Below are positions 6,400-14,618 of a stretch of 26,953 nt of DNA, in pieces. The DNA lies in assembly GCA_964628195.1 (NCBI GenBank), contig CAZVPF010000040.1, forward strand, positions 1-26,953, given 5' to 3'. The translations under genes and the position numbers were made by a program. The notes beneath the pieces are model-generated. The model ran no database searches. It was given only the letters and a program-made list of their open reading frames with translations, and was not told the origin of the DNA. How positions within the stretch are numbered: position 1 is the first letter of the stretch; the number at the start of each line of letters is the position of its first letter. Source of the DNA: CAZVPF01 sp964628195 (GTDB lineage: Bacteria > Planctomycetota > Phycisphaerae > Sedimentisphaerales > Anaerohalosphaeraceae).

Positions 6400-7701
6400 A
6401 TGGAAAAGCGTATTTTACTTGTAAATCCGCCTGTGTACGACTTCACGGCCTATGACTTCTGGGTACGTCCGCTGGGCGTTTTGACCGCCGCGGGTCTTTT
6501 CGGCGGCGACTGCCAAACATCGCTGTTCGATTTTCTCGACCGATTCTACCCCGCGGCCGGGGCGAAAGTCAAAGCCGGAAACGACCGCTTCAACCGCGGC
6601 CCGTACCCGGCAAAGCGCATAAAAAAGCCTGAAGTGTTCGCCGATATCCCCCGGCTTTATAAACGTCACGGCCTTGCCCGCGCGGTGTTCGAGGACTTTC
6701 TGCGGCAAAACGGCCCGTTCGACTTTGCGATAGTCCAGGCGATGATGACATACTGGTACGAGGGGCTTGAGGAGGTCATAAAGACACTGCGAAAATTCAG
6801 CCCGAATTGTCGAATTATCCTTTCGGGCTTTTATGCAAGGGCCTGTCCCGGCCATGCCGAAAAACTCGGCGCCGACCATATCACAGCCGACTACGACTTC
6901 CGCGACCTGTTCAATATCCTGCAAACCTCGCCAGGTCCGTACCGGCCGCCTGCATGGGGGCTTTACCGGCAACTGCATGCGGGGGTAATGAAACTTACCC
7001 ACGGCTGTCCGGGCAAATGCACCTACTGCGCCGCTCCGCGAATGGGTCCCGCTTTTACAACCCGCCCGCTCGGACATGCGACAGCCGACCTGCACAAATT
7101 GCTCGAGATCGGCGCAAGGGACATCGCCTTTTACGACGATGCGCTGCTGCACAAGCCCGGGCTTATCTTCAGGCCGCTGCTCGAATACGTCATCGAAAAC
7201 GGCATAAACAAAAAGGTAAACTTCCATACCCCAAACGCCCTGCACTGCCGGCACCTTGACGGGCCGACCGCAAAGCTAATGGTTCGCGCAGGGTTCAAAA
7301 CTTTTTACCTCGGGGTTGAATCAAGCTCCGACAGTTTCCAGAGGCAAACCGGCGGGAAGGTGACCCACGACGAAACGGCCCGGGCTGTCCGGAACCTTCT
7401 CGACGCCGGTGCGGTACGGCAAAACATTACAGCCTACGAAATGCTCGGTCACCCGCTCGGCGACCTCCAGCGACTTGAAAAATCCATGCGGTTCGTCAAC
7501 TCGCTCGGCGTGCGGGTAATGCTCTCGGACTTCTCGCCCATACCCGGCACACCGGACGGCGAACTGTGCCGTCAATACGTCGACCTCGACGAGCCGCTTA
7601 CGCACAACAAAACATTTTTTCCGATAAAGCTGCTCGGCGCCGAAAAAGTCAACTATTTCAAACAGCTCTGCAAGGACCTGAATAACTCGCTGAAAAAATG
7701 A
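6400..7701 (+). CDS. B12-binding-type radical SAM protein (function unknown)
   Basis: The 433-residue protein has an N-terminal half like cobalamin-binding radical SAM enzymes: ILLVNPPVYDF (5-15), then RPLGVLTAAGLF and an ILSGFYA strand near 144. A radical SAM core follows with C203, C207 and C210 in CPGKCTYC, which bind the 4Fe-4S cluster that cleaves S-adenosylmethionine. Later motifs FYDDALL and TFYLGVESSSDSFQRQTGGKV fit the barrel strands of the Elp3/MiaB-like group. The DxHxxG cobalamin loop is not obvious, so B12 may not be bound. It stands alone, divergent from prfB, so its substrate cannot be inferred. Confidence 0.85.
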   Translation: MEKRILLVNPPVYDFTAYDFWVRPLGVLTAAGLFGGDCQTSLFDFLDRFYPAAGAKVKAGNDRFNRGPYPAKRIKKPEVFADIPRLYKRHGLARAVFEDFLRQNGPFDFAIVQAMMTYWYEGLEEVIKTLRKFSPNCRIILSGFYARACPGHAEKLGADHITADYDFRDLFNILQTSPGPYRPPAWGLYRQLHAGVMKLTHGCPGKCTYCAAPRMGPAFTTRPLGHATADLHKLLEIGARDIAFYDDALLHKPGLIFRPLLEYVIENGINKKVNFHTPNALHCRHLDGPTAKLMVRAGFKTFYLGVESSSDSFQRQTGGKVTHDETARAVRNLLDAGAVRQNITAYEMLGHPLGDLQRLEKSMRFVNSLGVRVMLSDFSPIPGTPDGELCRQYVDLDEPLTHNKTFFPIKLLGAEKVNYFKQLCKDLNNSLKK

Positions 7702-7737
7702 GCGTGTTTTTCTCTGGCCCGGCCCGGCGGTTTCCGT

Positions 7738-7743
7738 TATAAT
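7738..7743 (+). promoter_or_regulatory. -10 box of the parvulin gene
   Basis: Perfect TATAAT 38 nt before ATG 7781. No good -35 box is seen at 16-18 nt upstream (sequence is GC-rich), so this is a half-supported promoter. It argues against translation starting at 7742. Confidence 0.4.
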
Positions 7744-7780
7744 GCCCGTTTCCAATGTTATTCGAATAATAAGGCAGATT

Positions 7781-8644
7781 ATGACACTATATGTAAACGG
7801 TGAAAAAGTAACCGACGAACAGATAACCGCGGAAATGGACCGCCTAAGGCCGCATTATCAGCAGGCTTTTGCAGACCAGAAACCCGAGCAGCAGGAAACC
7901 CAGCTTCGCGAATGGTCGCGCGAGAACGTTATCGAACAGGTCCTGTTCCTCCAGGAGGCTAAAAAACTCGCCGACCAGGTCAGCGATAAGGATGTCGATA
8001 AGGAATACGAGAACGTAGTTAAGCAGGCCGGCGACGAAAAAAAGCTGCTCGAACAGGCCGGGCTCGAACAAGGCCAGGCCGACAAGCTGAAGGAGCAGCT
8101 TAAAGAGCAGATGCTCCGACAGAAACTCATGGAAAAAGTTTCCTCAAAGGTCACCGAGCCCTCCGAAAAGGAAATACAAAAATACTTCGACACAAACATC
8201 GAACGCTTCACGATACCCGAGATGATCCGCGCCTCGCACATCGTAAAACACCCCCAGCAGAACGAGGACATGGAACAGGCAAAACAGGAACTCGAGGGGA
8301 TTTTAACGCGGATAAAAAACGGCACCGACTTCGCCGAACTTGCCAGCGAGGGTTCCGACTGCCCCGACTCCGGGGGGGATCTCGGTTACTTCCCGCGTGG
8401 CAAAATGGTCCCGAGCTTTGAAGAGGTCGTATTCAATATGGAACCCGGCCAAATAAGCGACGTATTCCAGACCGAGTTCGGGTACCACATCGCGAAAGTT
8501 ACCGACAAAAAACCGTCAATGCCCTGCCGAATCGAGGACGTAAAACAGCTTATCCAGAAAGAGCTGAAAGAAGAGAAAACGCAAAAGGCGCTTGAAAAAT
8601 ACCTCGACGACCTCAAGGAAAAAGCGGCCATCGAAGAAAAGTAA
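7781..8644 (+). CDS. parvulin-type peptidyl-prolyl cis-trans isomerase with SurA-like N-terminus
   Basis: The 287-residue protein has a helical, charged N-terminal half (about 1-140, SurA_N/trigger-type) and a parvulin domain at about 145-244: IRASHIV, ELASEGSDCPDSGGDLGYFPRG, MVPSFEEVVFNM, and FGYHIAKVTDK. A charged helix ends the protein. There is no signal peptide, so it is probably cytoplasmic, unlike PrsA or SurA. ATG 7781 is chosen because AAGG lies about 7 nt upstream and because the earlier in-frame ATG at 7742 overlaps the -10 box TATAAT (7738-7743). It should assist folding at proline bonds. It is convergent with the response regulator gene 52 nt downstream. Confidence 0.9.
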   Translation: MTLYVNGEKVTDEQITAEMDRLRPHYQQAFADQKPEQQETQLREWSRENVIEQVLFLQEAKKLADQVSDKDVDKEYENVVKQAGDEKKLLEQAGLEQGQADKLKEQLKEQMLRQKLMEKVSSKVTEPSEKEIQKYFDTNIERFTIPEMIRASHIVKHPQQNEDMEQAKQELEGILTRIKNGTDFAELASEGSDCPDSGGDLGYFPRGKMVPSFEEVVFNMEPGQISDVFQTEFGYHIAKVTDKKPSMPCRIEDVKQLIQKELKEEKTQKALEKYLDDLKEKAAIEEK

Positions 8645-8696
8645 ACAAAGACCTCGAAAGCTCGTGGGGCAAAAACGCCCAGGCAAGACAGCTCTC

Positions 8697-10076
8697 TTAC
8701 ATTACGCCGATTCTTTCCTCAAGGCCGTACTTTTTCATCTTCTTGTAAAGCGTAGTCCTGTTGATATCCAGCATTTCGGCGGTAAGCGTTCGGTTCCAGT
8801 CGTTGGTCTCAAGGGCGGCCCGGATAATGCTCTTTTCCGGCTTTTCAAGGGCTTTTTTCAAACTTTCCCGCTTATACTCCAAATTATCCTGCATTTGCGG
8901 ATTATCCAGCAGGGTTCCCGGCAGGTCCGCGACAGTTATGTACCTGCCCTTGCAAAGCAGAACCGCCCGCTCGACAACATTCTCAAGCTCACGAATATTG
9001 CCGGGCCAGTTGTAATAACGCATAAGCTCCATCGCCTCCTCGTCGACACCTGCAATATTCTTGCCGTGTAATGAGTTGTAATATTTTACAAAGTGCCCGG
9101 CAAGCATCGGCAAATCGCCTATGCGGTCGGAAAGGTCGGGCAGGTTGATCGAAACCACGTTCACGCGGTAATAAAGGTCCTCGCGGAACTGGCCCCGGCG
9201 GACAAGCTCCGCAAGGTCCCTGTTGGAGGCAAGAAGTACACGGGTGTCCACGGTTAGAGTCTTATTGGAACCGACCGGCTCGAACTGCCTGTCCTGGAGA
9301 ACGCGCAGCAGCTTAACCTGCATGGCAGGTGAGGCCGAGGATATCTCGTCAAGAAAGATTGTCCCGCCGTCGGCTGCAAGAAACTTGCCGTCCTTATTGC
9401 TTACCGCGCCGGTGAACGCTCCGCGAACATGGCCGAAAAGCTCACTTTCCAGCAGGTTCTCCGGCAGGGCCCCGCAGCTAACCTCGATAAAAGGTTTCAT
9501 GCGCCGGTGAGAACGCCAATGCAAAGCCTTTGCCAGCATAGACTTGCCCGTGCCTGAAGAGCCGGTCATAAGCACAGTGGTCCGGCTGTCGGCAACGGCT
9601 TCGACGAGCTCGAAAATACGGGCCATCTTGTAATCCTGGCTGATAATGTTCTCTAAATTGTATTGATGACTAAGCCTGGATCGCAGCTCGATATTCTCGC
9701 TCAAAAGCGACTGCTGCTTGACGGCCCGCTCTACTGTAAGCAATAGCTCGTCGTCGATAACCGGCTTGGTGAGATAATCATAGGCACCTTTTTTGATCGC
9801 CTCAACGGCATTTTCTATCGAGCCGTAACCGGTGATAATGATAACAACCGTCTGGGGGTAATTCTTTTTGATGATGGACAAAAGCTCCATCCCGTCACCG
9901 TCGGGCAGGCTGATATCGCTGATAACGAGATTATAAGAGGACCTCCGCAGTTTCGTCAGCGCCTCGTTGATGGACCCGGCACCGTCCGTGTCGTACCCCT
10001 TGAACGATAAAAAATCACGAAGCGATTCAATAATTATGCTGTCGTCGTCAATAACAAGTATTGATGCCCTGTTCAT
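8697..10076 (-). CDS. NtrC-family sigma-54-dependent response regulator
   Basis: The 459-residue protein has the three standard domains. A receiver domain (1-120) carries D10-D12, phospho-acceptor Asp54 (SDISLPDGDG), T82 and K104. An AAA+ sigma-54 activator domain (about 143-370) has Walker A GSSGTGKS (172-179), the sigma-54 contact loop GAFTGA (219-224), Walker B IFLDE (240-244) and the arginine region FREDLYYRVNV (297-307). A Fis-type helix-turn-helix follows (about 415-450, LTAEMLDINRTTLYKKMKKYGL). It should activate RNA polymerase-sigma-54 when phosphorylated. No kinase gene is adjacent; a soluble kinase lies at 25092-25802. I saw no convincing -24/-12 element in the window that would reveal its targets. 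Confidence 0.96.
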   Translation of the reverse strand: MNRASILVIDDDSIIIESLRDFLSFKGYDTDGAGSINEALTKLRRSSYNLVISDISLPDGDGMELLSIIKKNYPQTVVIIITGYGSIENAVEAIKKGAYDYLTKPVIDDELLLTVERAVKQQSLLSENIELRSRLSHQYNLENIISQDYKMARIFELVEAVADSRTTVLMTGSSGTGKSMLAKALHWRSHRRMKPFIEVSCGALPENLLESELFGHVRGAFTGAVSNKDGKFLAADGGTIFLDEISSASPAMQVKLLRVLQDRQFEPVGSNKTLTVDTRVLLASNRDLAELVRRGQFREDLYYRVNVVSINLPDLSDRIGDLPMLAGHFVKYYNSLHGKNIAGVDEEAMELMRYYNWPGNIRELENVVERAVLLCKGRYITVADLPGTLLDNPQMQDNLEYKRESLKKALEKPEKSIIRAALETNDWNRTLTAEMLDINRTTLYKKMKKYGLEERIGVM

Positions 10077-10454
10077 TTTTGCCCCATACCCATATAAGCG
10101 ATTATATTCACTTTCGCCGGCAGGCTTTTGTTAGATATAGTTCTCCAGAGTCTCCGTGGTTATTTAACGGCGTCCTGCCAATGGTTTCTATTTACACCCC
10201 GCTTTTGAGAAAACTGCTGCCCCGGCACTGATAGTAAGACATTATCAGGCAAACGAGGCTTAATGTCAACAATAATTGTTGTTTTTTTTCAACATTATTG
10301 CAAAAAATAAACAATAACCGGACAATTAATGTCTAATTTTTTTCATAAAAGCGTAACGTCAGCGTGTGGTCGCGAGGTTTGAGGATGAGTTTTTGTATTG
10401 AATTTTTGGGCTTTCTTTTCTATTTTTGGGGTTTTGTTACGGGGCTTTTGAATA
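10077..10454. other. 378-nt intergenic region with AT-rich palindromic core
   Basis: The region separates the divergently transcribed regulator and glycosyltransferase genes. An AT-rich block at about 10255-10345 contains the palindrome CAACAAT-A-ATTGTTG (10267-10281), a T-run, and two copies of a TTAATGTC motif (10260-10267 and 10326-10333). A minus-strand TATAAT lies about 30 nt before ATG 10076, without a good -35 box. No convincing coding frame is seen. It may hold operators for either gene. Confidence 0.4.
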
Positions 10455-11267
10455 ATGATAACTGTGGAACCTAAGGGCGGGCTGGCGAACAGGATAAGGG
10501 CGGTTGACTCGGCGCTTTCGATGGCCGCACGTTTTGAGACAGAGGCGCGTATAATCTGGCCGTTGCTGCCCGAATGCAACTGCGGCTTCGGGGAGCTTTT
10601 TGCACTGCCTGGGTTCGCGAGTCTTGAACAAAAGGGCTCGGATTTACTGAGCGGTCTTTTGCCGGATAATGCGTATTTCCTTTTTAAGCGGATATCAGGT
10701 AAGCTGAGATATGATAAGCAGATATTTCAGAAACAATTGCGAAAGCTTAAAGAGGGGAAGTTCGATTTTAACACGCTGAAGAAATACAGGTCAGTGTACA
10801 TTAACAGCTATGAGCGGTTTTATTACAAGGACCGTTATAAGCATTTGTTTTTCAATGAGGACATACTCGCAAGAGTGCGTGAAATTTCAGTCGGTTTCCC
10901 TGCAGGTATCGTAGGTGTGCATATCAGGCGGACCGACCATAAAAAGGCCATCGAACACAACCCGACCGAGTGGTTTATGGAAGCCATCAGCGAGGAAATT
11001 GCAAAAGACAACTCGGTGAAATTTTTTCTTGCGACTGACAGCCCCCAAGAGCAGTCCCGGGTGGTTGAGAAGTTTGGTCAGCGGGTCATTACGTTTGAAA
11101 AGACGCTGGAGAGAGACGAACCTGCGGGAATAAAAGATGCGCTTGTGGAGCTTTTGTGCCTGTCGAGAACGCGCAAAATACTGGGCAGTTATTACAGTTC
11201 TTTTTCCGCCGTTGCCGCGGAGATTGGACAAATCGAATGGTTCACCCCGGCTGGGAAGGGGTATTAA
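10455..11267 (+). CDS. fucosyltransferase-like glycosyltransferase
   Basis: The 270-residue protein shows two signatures of the GT-B fucosyltransferase superfamily (NodZ/FUT8/O-FucT-like and GT11 types). These are an N-terminal GGLANRIRAVDSALSMA (8-24), typical of the first nucleotide-fold loop, and the GDP-fucose-binding motif VGVHIRRTDHKKA (153-165). A third region, FLATDSPQEQ (191-200) with LLCLSRTRKILGSYYSSFSAVA near the C-terminus, fits the donor-binding half. There is no signal peptide, so it should act in the cytoplasm on an envelope polysaccharide or lipid-linked sugar precursor. The acceptor is unknown and no polysaccharide cluster is adjacent. The start is weakly supported (GGGG about 11 nt upstream). 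Confidence 0.75.
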   Translation: MITVEPKGGLANRIRAVDSALSMAARFETEARIIWPLLPECNCGFGELFALPGFASLEQKGSDLLSGLLPDNAYFLFKRISGKLRYDKQIFQKQLRKLKEGKFDFNTLKKYRSVYINSYERFYYKDRYKHLFFNEDILARVREISVGFPAGIVGVHIRRTDHKKAIEHNPTEWFMEAISEEIAKDNSVKFFLATDSPQEQSRVVEKFGQRVITFEKTLERDEPAGIKDALVELLCLSRTRKILGSYYSSFSAVAAEIGQIEWFTPAGKGY

Positions 11268-11284
11268 CGGGACGTAAGGGCACC

Positions 11285-12604
11285 TTAAAGCATACCGTAA
11301 ACGGGATATTCGATTATACCTTTCAGCTCGCCCAGGAACTGCGCGCCGACCGCGCCGTCGATTATTCGGTGATCGCAGGAAAGCGTCAGCTTCATGGTTG
11401 TTCGCACGTTAACATTATCGTTTTCATCGACAACCGGTTCCCGCAAGGCTCGGCCTACCGCAAGAATCGCGCTGTTGGGCGGGTTGATAATGGCAGTGAA
11501 TTCCTCGATGCCGAACGAGCCGAGATTGGTTATGGTGAAAGTGGAATTGTTATACTCTTCATTTTTAAGTGTGCCGCTTTTAGCCTTTTCGATCAGGACC
11601 TTTATTTCGCCGTCGATTTCAAGGACGCCTTTGTTTTCACAGCCGCGAACAACAGGCGTTATGAGCCCGTCATCGAGAGCGACGGCAAGGGCGATGTCAA
11701 CCGAACCGTGTTTGATTATTTTGTCGTCGGCCCAGGTTGCGTTGACGATGGGGTGACGCTTCAGGGCCTCGGCGGTGAATTTCATGATGTAAGCGTTCAG
11801 TGAGACCTTGCCGCCGGTTTGTTTGTTGATGGCCTGTCGGGCGCCGATGAGCGCGTCGGCAAGGACGGTCGTTTTAAGGTAATAATGAGGCGCCGAGAAC
11901 TTCGACGACGAGAGACGGTCGGCGATTACCTTACGCTTGCCGGAAACTTTTTCTTCGGTGTCGGTCAAACCCGCGGCGGGCATTTGCTGTTGTTGGGCTT
12001 GCGGCTGTTTTGCCGGTTGGGTTTGGGCTTGTTCGGAGCCTGCTGCTTTTTCGATATCCGCGACTATTATTCGCCCCTCGGGGCCTGTGCCCTGTACCTG
12101 TGTGATGTCAATGCCCTTTTGTTCGGCGACTTTGCGGGCAAGCGGGCTTGATTTCACACGGCCTGACTGCTGGGTTTTAGATTGCGGTTGTTCTTCAGCC
12201 CGGGCTTTTTCCTGCTGGGGCTGCTGGCTTGGCTGGGATTGTTCCTGCTTTTTCTCCGGCTGTTTTTCGGCGGGTTCTTCCGTGGGTTCTTCCGTGGGTT
12301 CTTTCGCGGGTTCTTTCGCGGGCTGTTCGGCGGACTGTTGTTCACCCATGCCGGAAACATCTTCCCCCTCTTCGCCGACGATAGCGATAGTATCGCCGAC
12401 TTTTGCGGAGGAACCTTCCGCGGCGACTATTTTAAGCAGCGTGCCCTCGGCGGGGGATTCGTATTCCATTGTCGCCTTGTCGGTTTCAACCTCGCAGAGA
12501 ACGTCGGACTCGGCGACCTGGTCGCCTTCTTTTTTTATCCACTTTACGATGGCGCCTTCTTCCATTGTGGGCGACAGTGCGAGCATCGGTATCTTCTCAG
12601 CCAT
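11285..12604 (-). CDS. pdhC: dihydrolipoamide acetyltransferase (E2) of pyruvate dehydrogenase
   Basis: The 439-residue protein has one lipoyl domain (1-78, lipoylated Lys43 in ETDKATME). A long flexible linker rich in E, P, Q and K (84-148) includes tetrapeptide repeats AKEP/TEEP. Next comes a peripheral-subunit-binding domain (149-186, SSPLARKVAEQKGIDITQVQ), a second Gln-rich linker, and the catalytic core (about 215-439) with His412 and Asp416 in SCDHRIIDG. It transfers the acetyl group from lipoate to CoA and forms the core of the complex. AAGGAA precedes ATG 12604. It is the last gene of the operon, 44 nt after E1 beta, and no E3 (lipoamide dehydrogenase) follows. Confidence 0.95.
   Translation of the reverse strand: MAEKIPMLALSPTMEEGAIVKWIKKEGDQVAESDVLCEVETDKATMEYESPAEGTLLKIVAAEGSSAKVGDTIAIVGEEGEDVSGMGEQQSAEQPAKEPAKEPTEEPTEEPAEKQPEKKQEQSQPSQQPQQEKARAEEQPQSKTQQSGRVKSSPLARKVAEQKGIDITQVQGTGPEGRIIVADIEKAAGSEQAQTQPAKQPQAQQQQMPAAGLTDTEEKVSGKRKVIADRLSSSKFSAPHYYLKTTVLADALIGARQAINKQTGGKVSLNAYIMKFTAEALKRHPIVNATWADDKIIKHGSVDIALAVALDDGLITPVVRGCENKGVLEIDGEIKVLIEKAKSGTLKNEEYNNSTFTITNLGSFGIEEFTAIINPPNSAILAVGRALREPVVDENDNVNVRTTMKLTLSCDHRIIDGAVGAQFLGELKGIIEYPVYGML
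12272..12319 (-). repeat. four 12-bp tandem repeats in the E2 linker
   Basis: Two copies of gggttcttccgt followed by two of gggttctttcgc (plus-strand reading), with a decayed fifth unit to 12331. They encode AKEP-AKEP-TEEP-TEEP on the minus strand. The unit is a multiple of three, so slippage would lengthen or shorten the linker without breaking the frame. Confidence 0.9.
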
Positions 12605-12648
12605 TTTTTATTCCTTGTAAAAAGGTTCAGTCGTTAACTAATTATTTG

Positions 12649-13626
12649 TTAGAGATACAGCACCCTGCTTACCGCTTCGAGTATCTTTTCGACGCTCGGC
12701 TGGACGGCAAGTTCGAGCGTGTGGTTATAGGGCATCGGAACGTCCTCGCTGGCGACAAGTTCCACGGGCGCATCGAGCATGTCGAAGCAGTGTTTCGAGA
12801 CCAGCCATGACACGTGACTGCCAACACTCGCAACCGGCCATGCTTCGTCGATAACGATACAGCGGTGTGTTTTGTTTACCGATTCGATTATCGCATCGAG
12901 ATCGACGGGGCGGACCGTTCGCAGATCGAGGACCTCTGCGTCGATACCGTCGGGCTCGAGAGCTGCTGCCGCGTCGAGGGCGAGTTTCAGTATCTTGCCG
13001 TGGGTTATAAGAGTTACGTCCTCGCCGGGTCGTTTAATGTCCGCTTTGCCGATTTCGACCAGGTATTCTTCGGATGGGACGTCCCCTTCGGTGCCGTAGA
13101 GCAGTTCGGCTTCGGCAAAGACAACAGGATTGTCGTCGCGGATCGCCGACTTCAGCAGGCCTTTGGCGTCATAGGGTGTTGCCGGGCAGATAACCTTCAG
13201 GCCCGGTATGTGAGCGTAGATGCTCTGGATAGCCTGGCTGTGCTGGCTTGAGAGCCATTCAGCCGGTCCGTTTGCACCGCGAAAGACGATGGGGACCTTG
13301 ATCTGGCCGCCGCTCATGTGGCGGAGCTTGGCGGCGTTGTTTATTACCTGGTCGAGGGCCTGTATCGAGAAATTGAAAGTCATCCATTCGACGACCGGGC
13401 GAAGCCCTGCCATCGCAGCGCCGATACCGATACCGGTGAATCCTTCCTCGGTAATGGGTGTGTCGATGACGCGTTTGTCGCCATACTTGTCCAGCAGACC
13501 CTTGCTGACCTTGTACGCGCCGTTGTACTGGGCCACCTCCTCGCCCATGAGTATGACGCTCGGGTCGCGGGTCATTTCTTCATCTATTGCCTGTCTGAGG
13601 GCTTCTCGGAACGCTGTCTTCGGCAT
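12649..13626 (-). CDS. pdhB: pyruvate dehydrogenase E1 component, beta subunit
   Basis: The 325-residue protein is a full-length E1 beta of the alpha2-beta2 type. Hallmarks are REALRQAIDEEMTRDPSVILMGEEVAQYNGAYKV-type start (7 on), RVIDTPITEEGFTGIGIGAAMAGLRPVVEWMTFNF, the potassium-site region GGQIKVPIVFRGANG, and a C-terminal transketolase-like domain (DLRTVRPVDLDAI, VIDEAWPVASVGSHV). With E1 alpha it decarboxylates pyruvate on thiamine diphosphate and reductively acetylates E2 lipoate. Closely related branched-chain or acetoin dehydrogenases cannot be excluded, but the sequence reads most like pyruvate dehydrogenase. GAGGTG precedes the ATG, 8 nt after the E1 alpha gene. Confidence 0.93.
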   Translation of the reverse strand: MPKTAFREALRQAIDEEMTRDPSVILMGEEVAQYNGAYKVSKGLLDKYGDKRVIDTPITEEGFTGIGIGAAMAGLRPVVEWMTFNFSIQALDQVINNAAKLRHMSGGQIKVPIVFRGANGPAEWLSSQHSQAIQSIYAHIPGLKVICPATPYDAKGLLKSAIRDDNPVVFAEAELLYGTEGDVPSEEYLVEIGKADIKRPGEDVTLITHGKILKLALDAAAALEPDGIDAEVLDLRTVRPVDLDAIIESVNKTHRCIVIDEAWPVASVGSHVSWLVSKHCFDMLDAPVELVASEDVPMPYNHTLELAVQPSVEKILEAVSRVLYL

Positions 13627-13634
13627 TTGTCACC

Positions 13635-14618
13635 TCATGCTAAAACGTCTTCGTATATTGTTTCGAGCCCGGGCGGGTCGCTGTTTTCGGCAAATTCCAC
13701 GGCCTGCCTGGCCTTGTCCTTCGCGTCTTTGTCCATCTTTTCGTACTGGTCATCGGCTATCAGGCCGGCTTCTGTCATGCGGTCCCTGAGGATTATGATC
13801 GGGTCCTGTTTTTTGTATTCAGCCACGTCGTCCTTAGTGCGATAAGTCGCAGGGTCGCTCATGGAGTGGCCGAGGTACCGGTAGGTTTTAATCTCGAGCA
13901 GTCGCGGCTTGCTGTCCTCGCGGGCTGAGTCTGCGTTCATTTTGACTCGTTCGTAGACTTCGAGGACATCCATGCCGTCTACCTGCTCGCCCCATATTCC
14001 ATACGAGACGGCAAGCTGTGAAAAGTCGGTTACAGCCGAAACCCGCCGGTAGTCGGTGCCCATCCCGAACATGTTGTTTTCGCAGATGTATATTACGGGC
14101 AGGTTCCAGACGCTCGCCATATTGAGCGTTTCATGGAATGAACCCTGGTGGATCGCGCCGTCTCCAAAAAAGCAAAGCACCACGCCCTGCTGCTGGTTAT
14201 ATTTTATTTTCAGCGCGACGCCCGCGGCGAGGGGTATGTGCGCCCCGACGATTCCGTTTCCGCCGTAAAAGTTTTTGTCCACGTCGAACATGTGCATCGA
14301 GCCGCCCTTGCCCCGGCTGCATCCGGTTATTTTGCCGAACAGCTCTGCCATTACCACCCCCGGATCCATACCCACAGCCAGCGCGTGCCCGTGGTCGCGG
14401 TATGCGGTCAGCACGTAATCGTTTTTAAGGTCGACTGCGGCGACGGACCCGGTGGCGACGGCTTCCTGGCCTGTGTAGATATGGCAAAAGCCGCCTATTT
14501 TTCGCAGGCCGTACATCTGGCCGGCCTTGTCCTCGAAACGGCGGATTTGCGTCATCTTTTCCAGCAGCCCCATCAGGAAGTCTTTGTCGTATTTTTTTAT
14601 GTCTATTTCCATCGTCAT
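13635..14618 (-). CDS. pdhA: pyruvate dehydrogenase E1 component, alpha subunit
   Basis: The 327-residue protein has the thiamine diphosphate motif beginning GDGAIHQGSFHE (152 on) and closing at ENN (180-182), the pyruvate-pocket region FCHIYTGQEAVATG (44-57), RDHGHALA, GKGGSMHMFD and the phosphorylation-loop equivalent YRYLGHSMSDPATYR. ATG 14618 overlaps the stop of the upstream flavoprotein gene as ATGA, implying translational coupling. A second in-frame ATG at 14612 with GGGA just upstream is also possible. It is the first catalytic gene of the operon pdhA-pdhB-pdhC. Confidence 0.94.
   Translation of the reverse strand: MTMEIDIKKYDKDFLMGLLEKMTQIRRFEDKAGQMYGLRKIGGFCHIYTGQEAVATGSVAAVDLKNDYVLTAYRDHGHALAVGMDPGVVMAELFGKITGCSRGKGGSMHMFDVDKNFYGGNGIVGAHIPLAAGVALKIKYNQQQGVVLCFFGDGAIHQGSFHETLNMASVWNLPVIYICENNMFGMGTDYRRVSAVTDFSQLAVSYGIWGEQVDGMDVLEVYERVKMNADSAREDSKPRLLEIKTYRYLGHSMSDPATYRTKDDVAEYKKQDPIIILRDRMTEAGLIADDQYEKMDKDAKDKARQAVEFAENSDPPGLETIYEDVLA

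Noticed and set aside
6415..7254. Minus-strand open frame opposite the radical SAM gene
   Set aside because: Shadow frame; the plus frame has the cysteine motif and a promoter.
11937..12637. Plus-strand Cys/Ser/Gly- and Phe-rich frames across the E2 linker
   Set aside because: They read the repetitive linker DNA in antisense and only look like repeat proteins for that reason.
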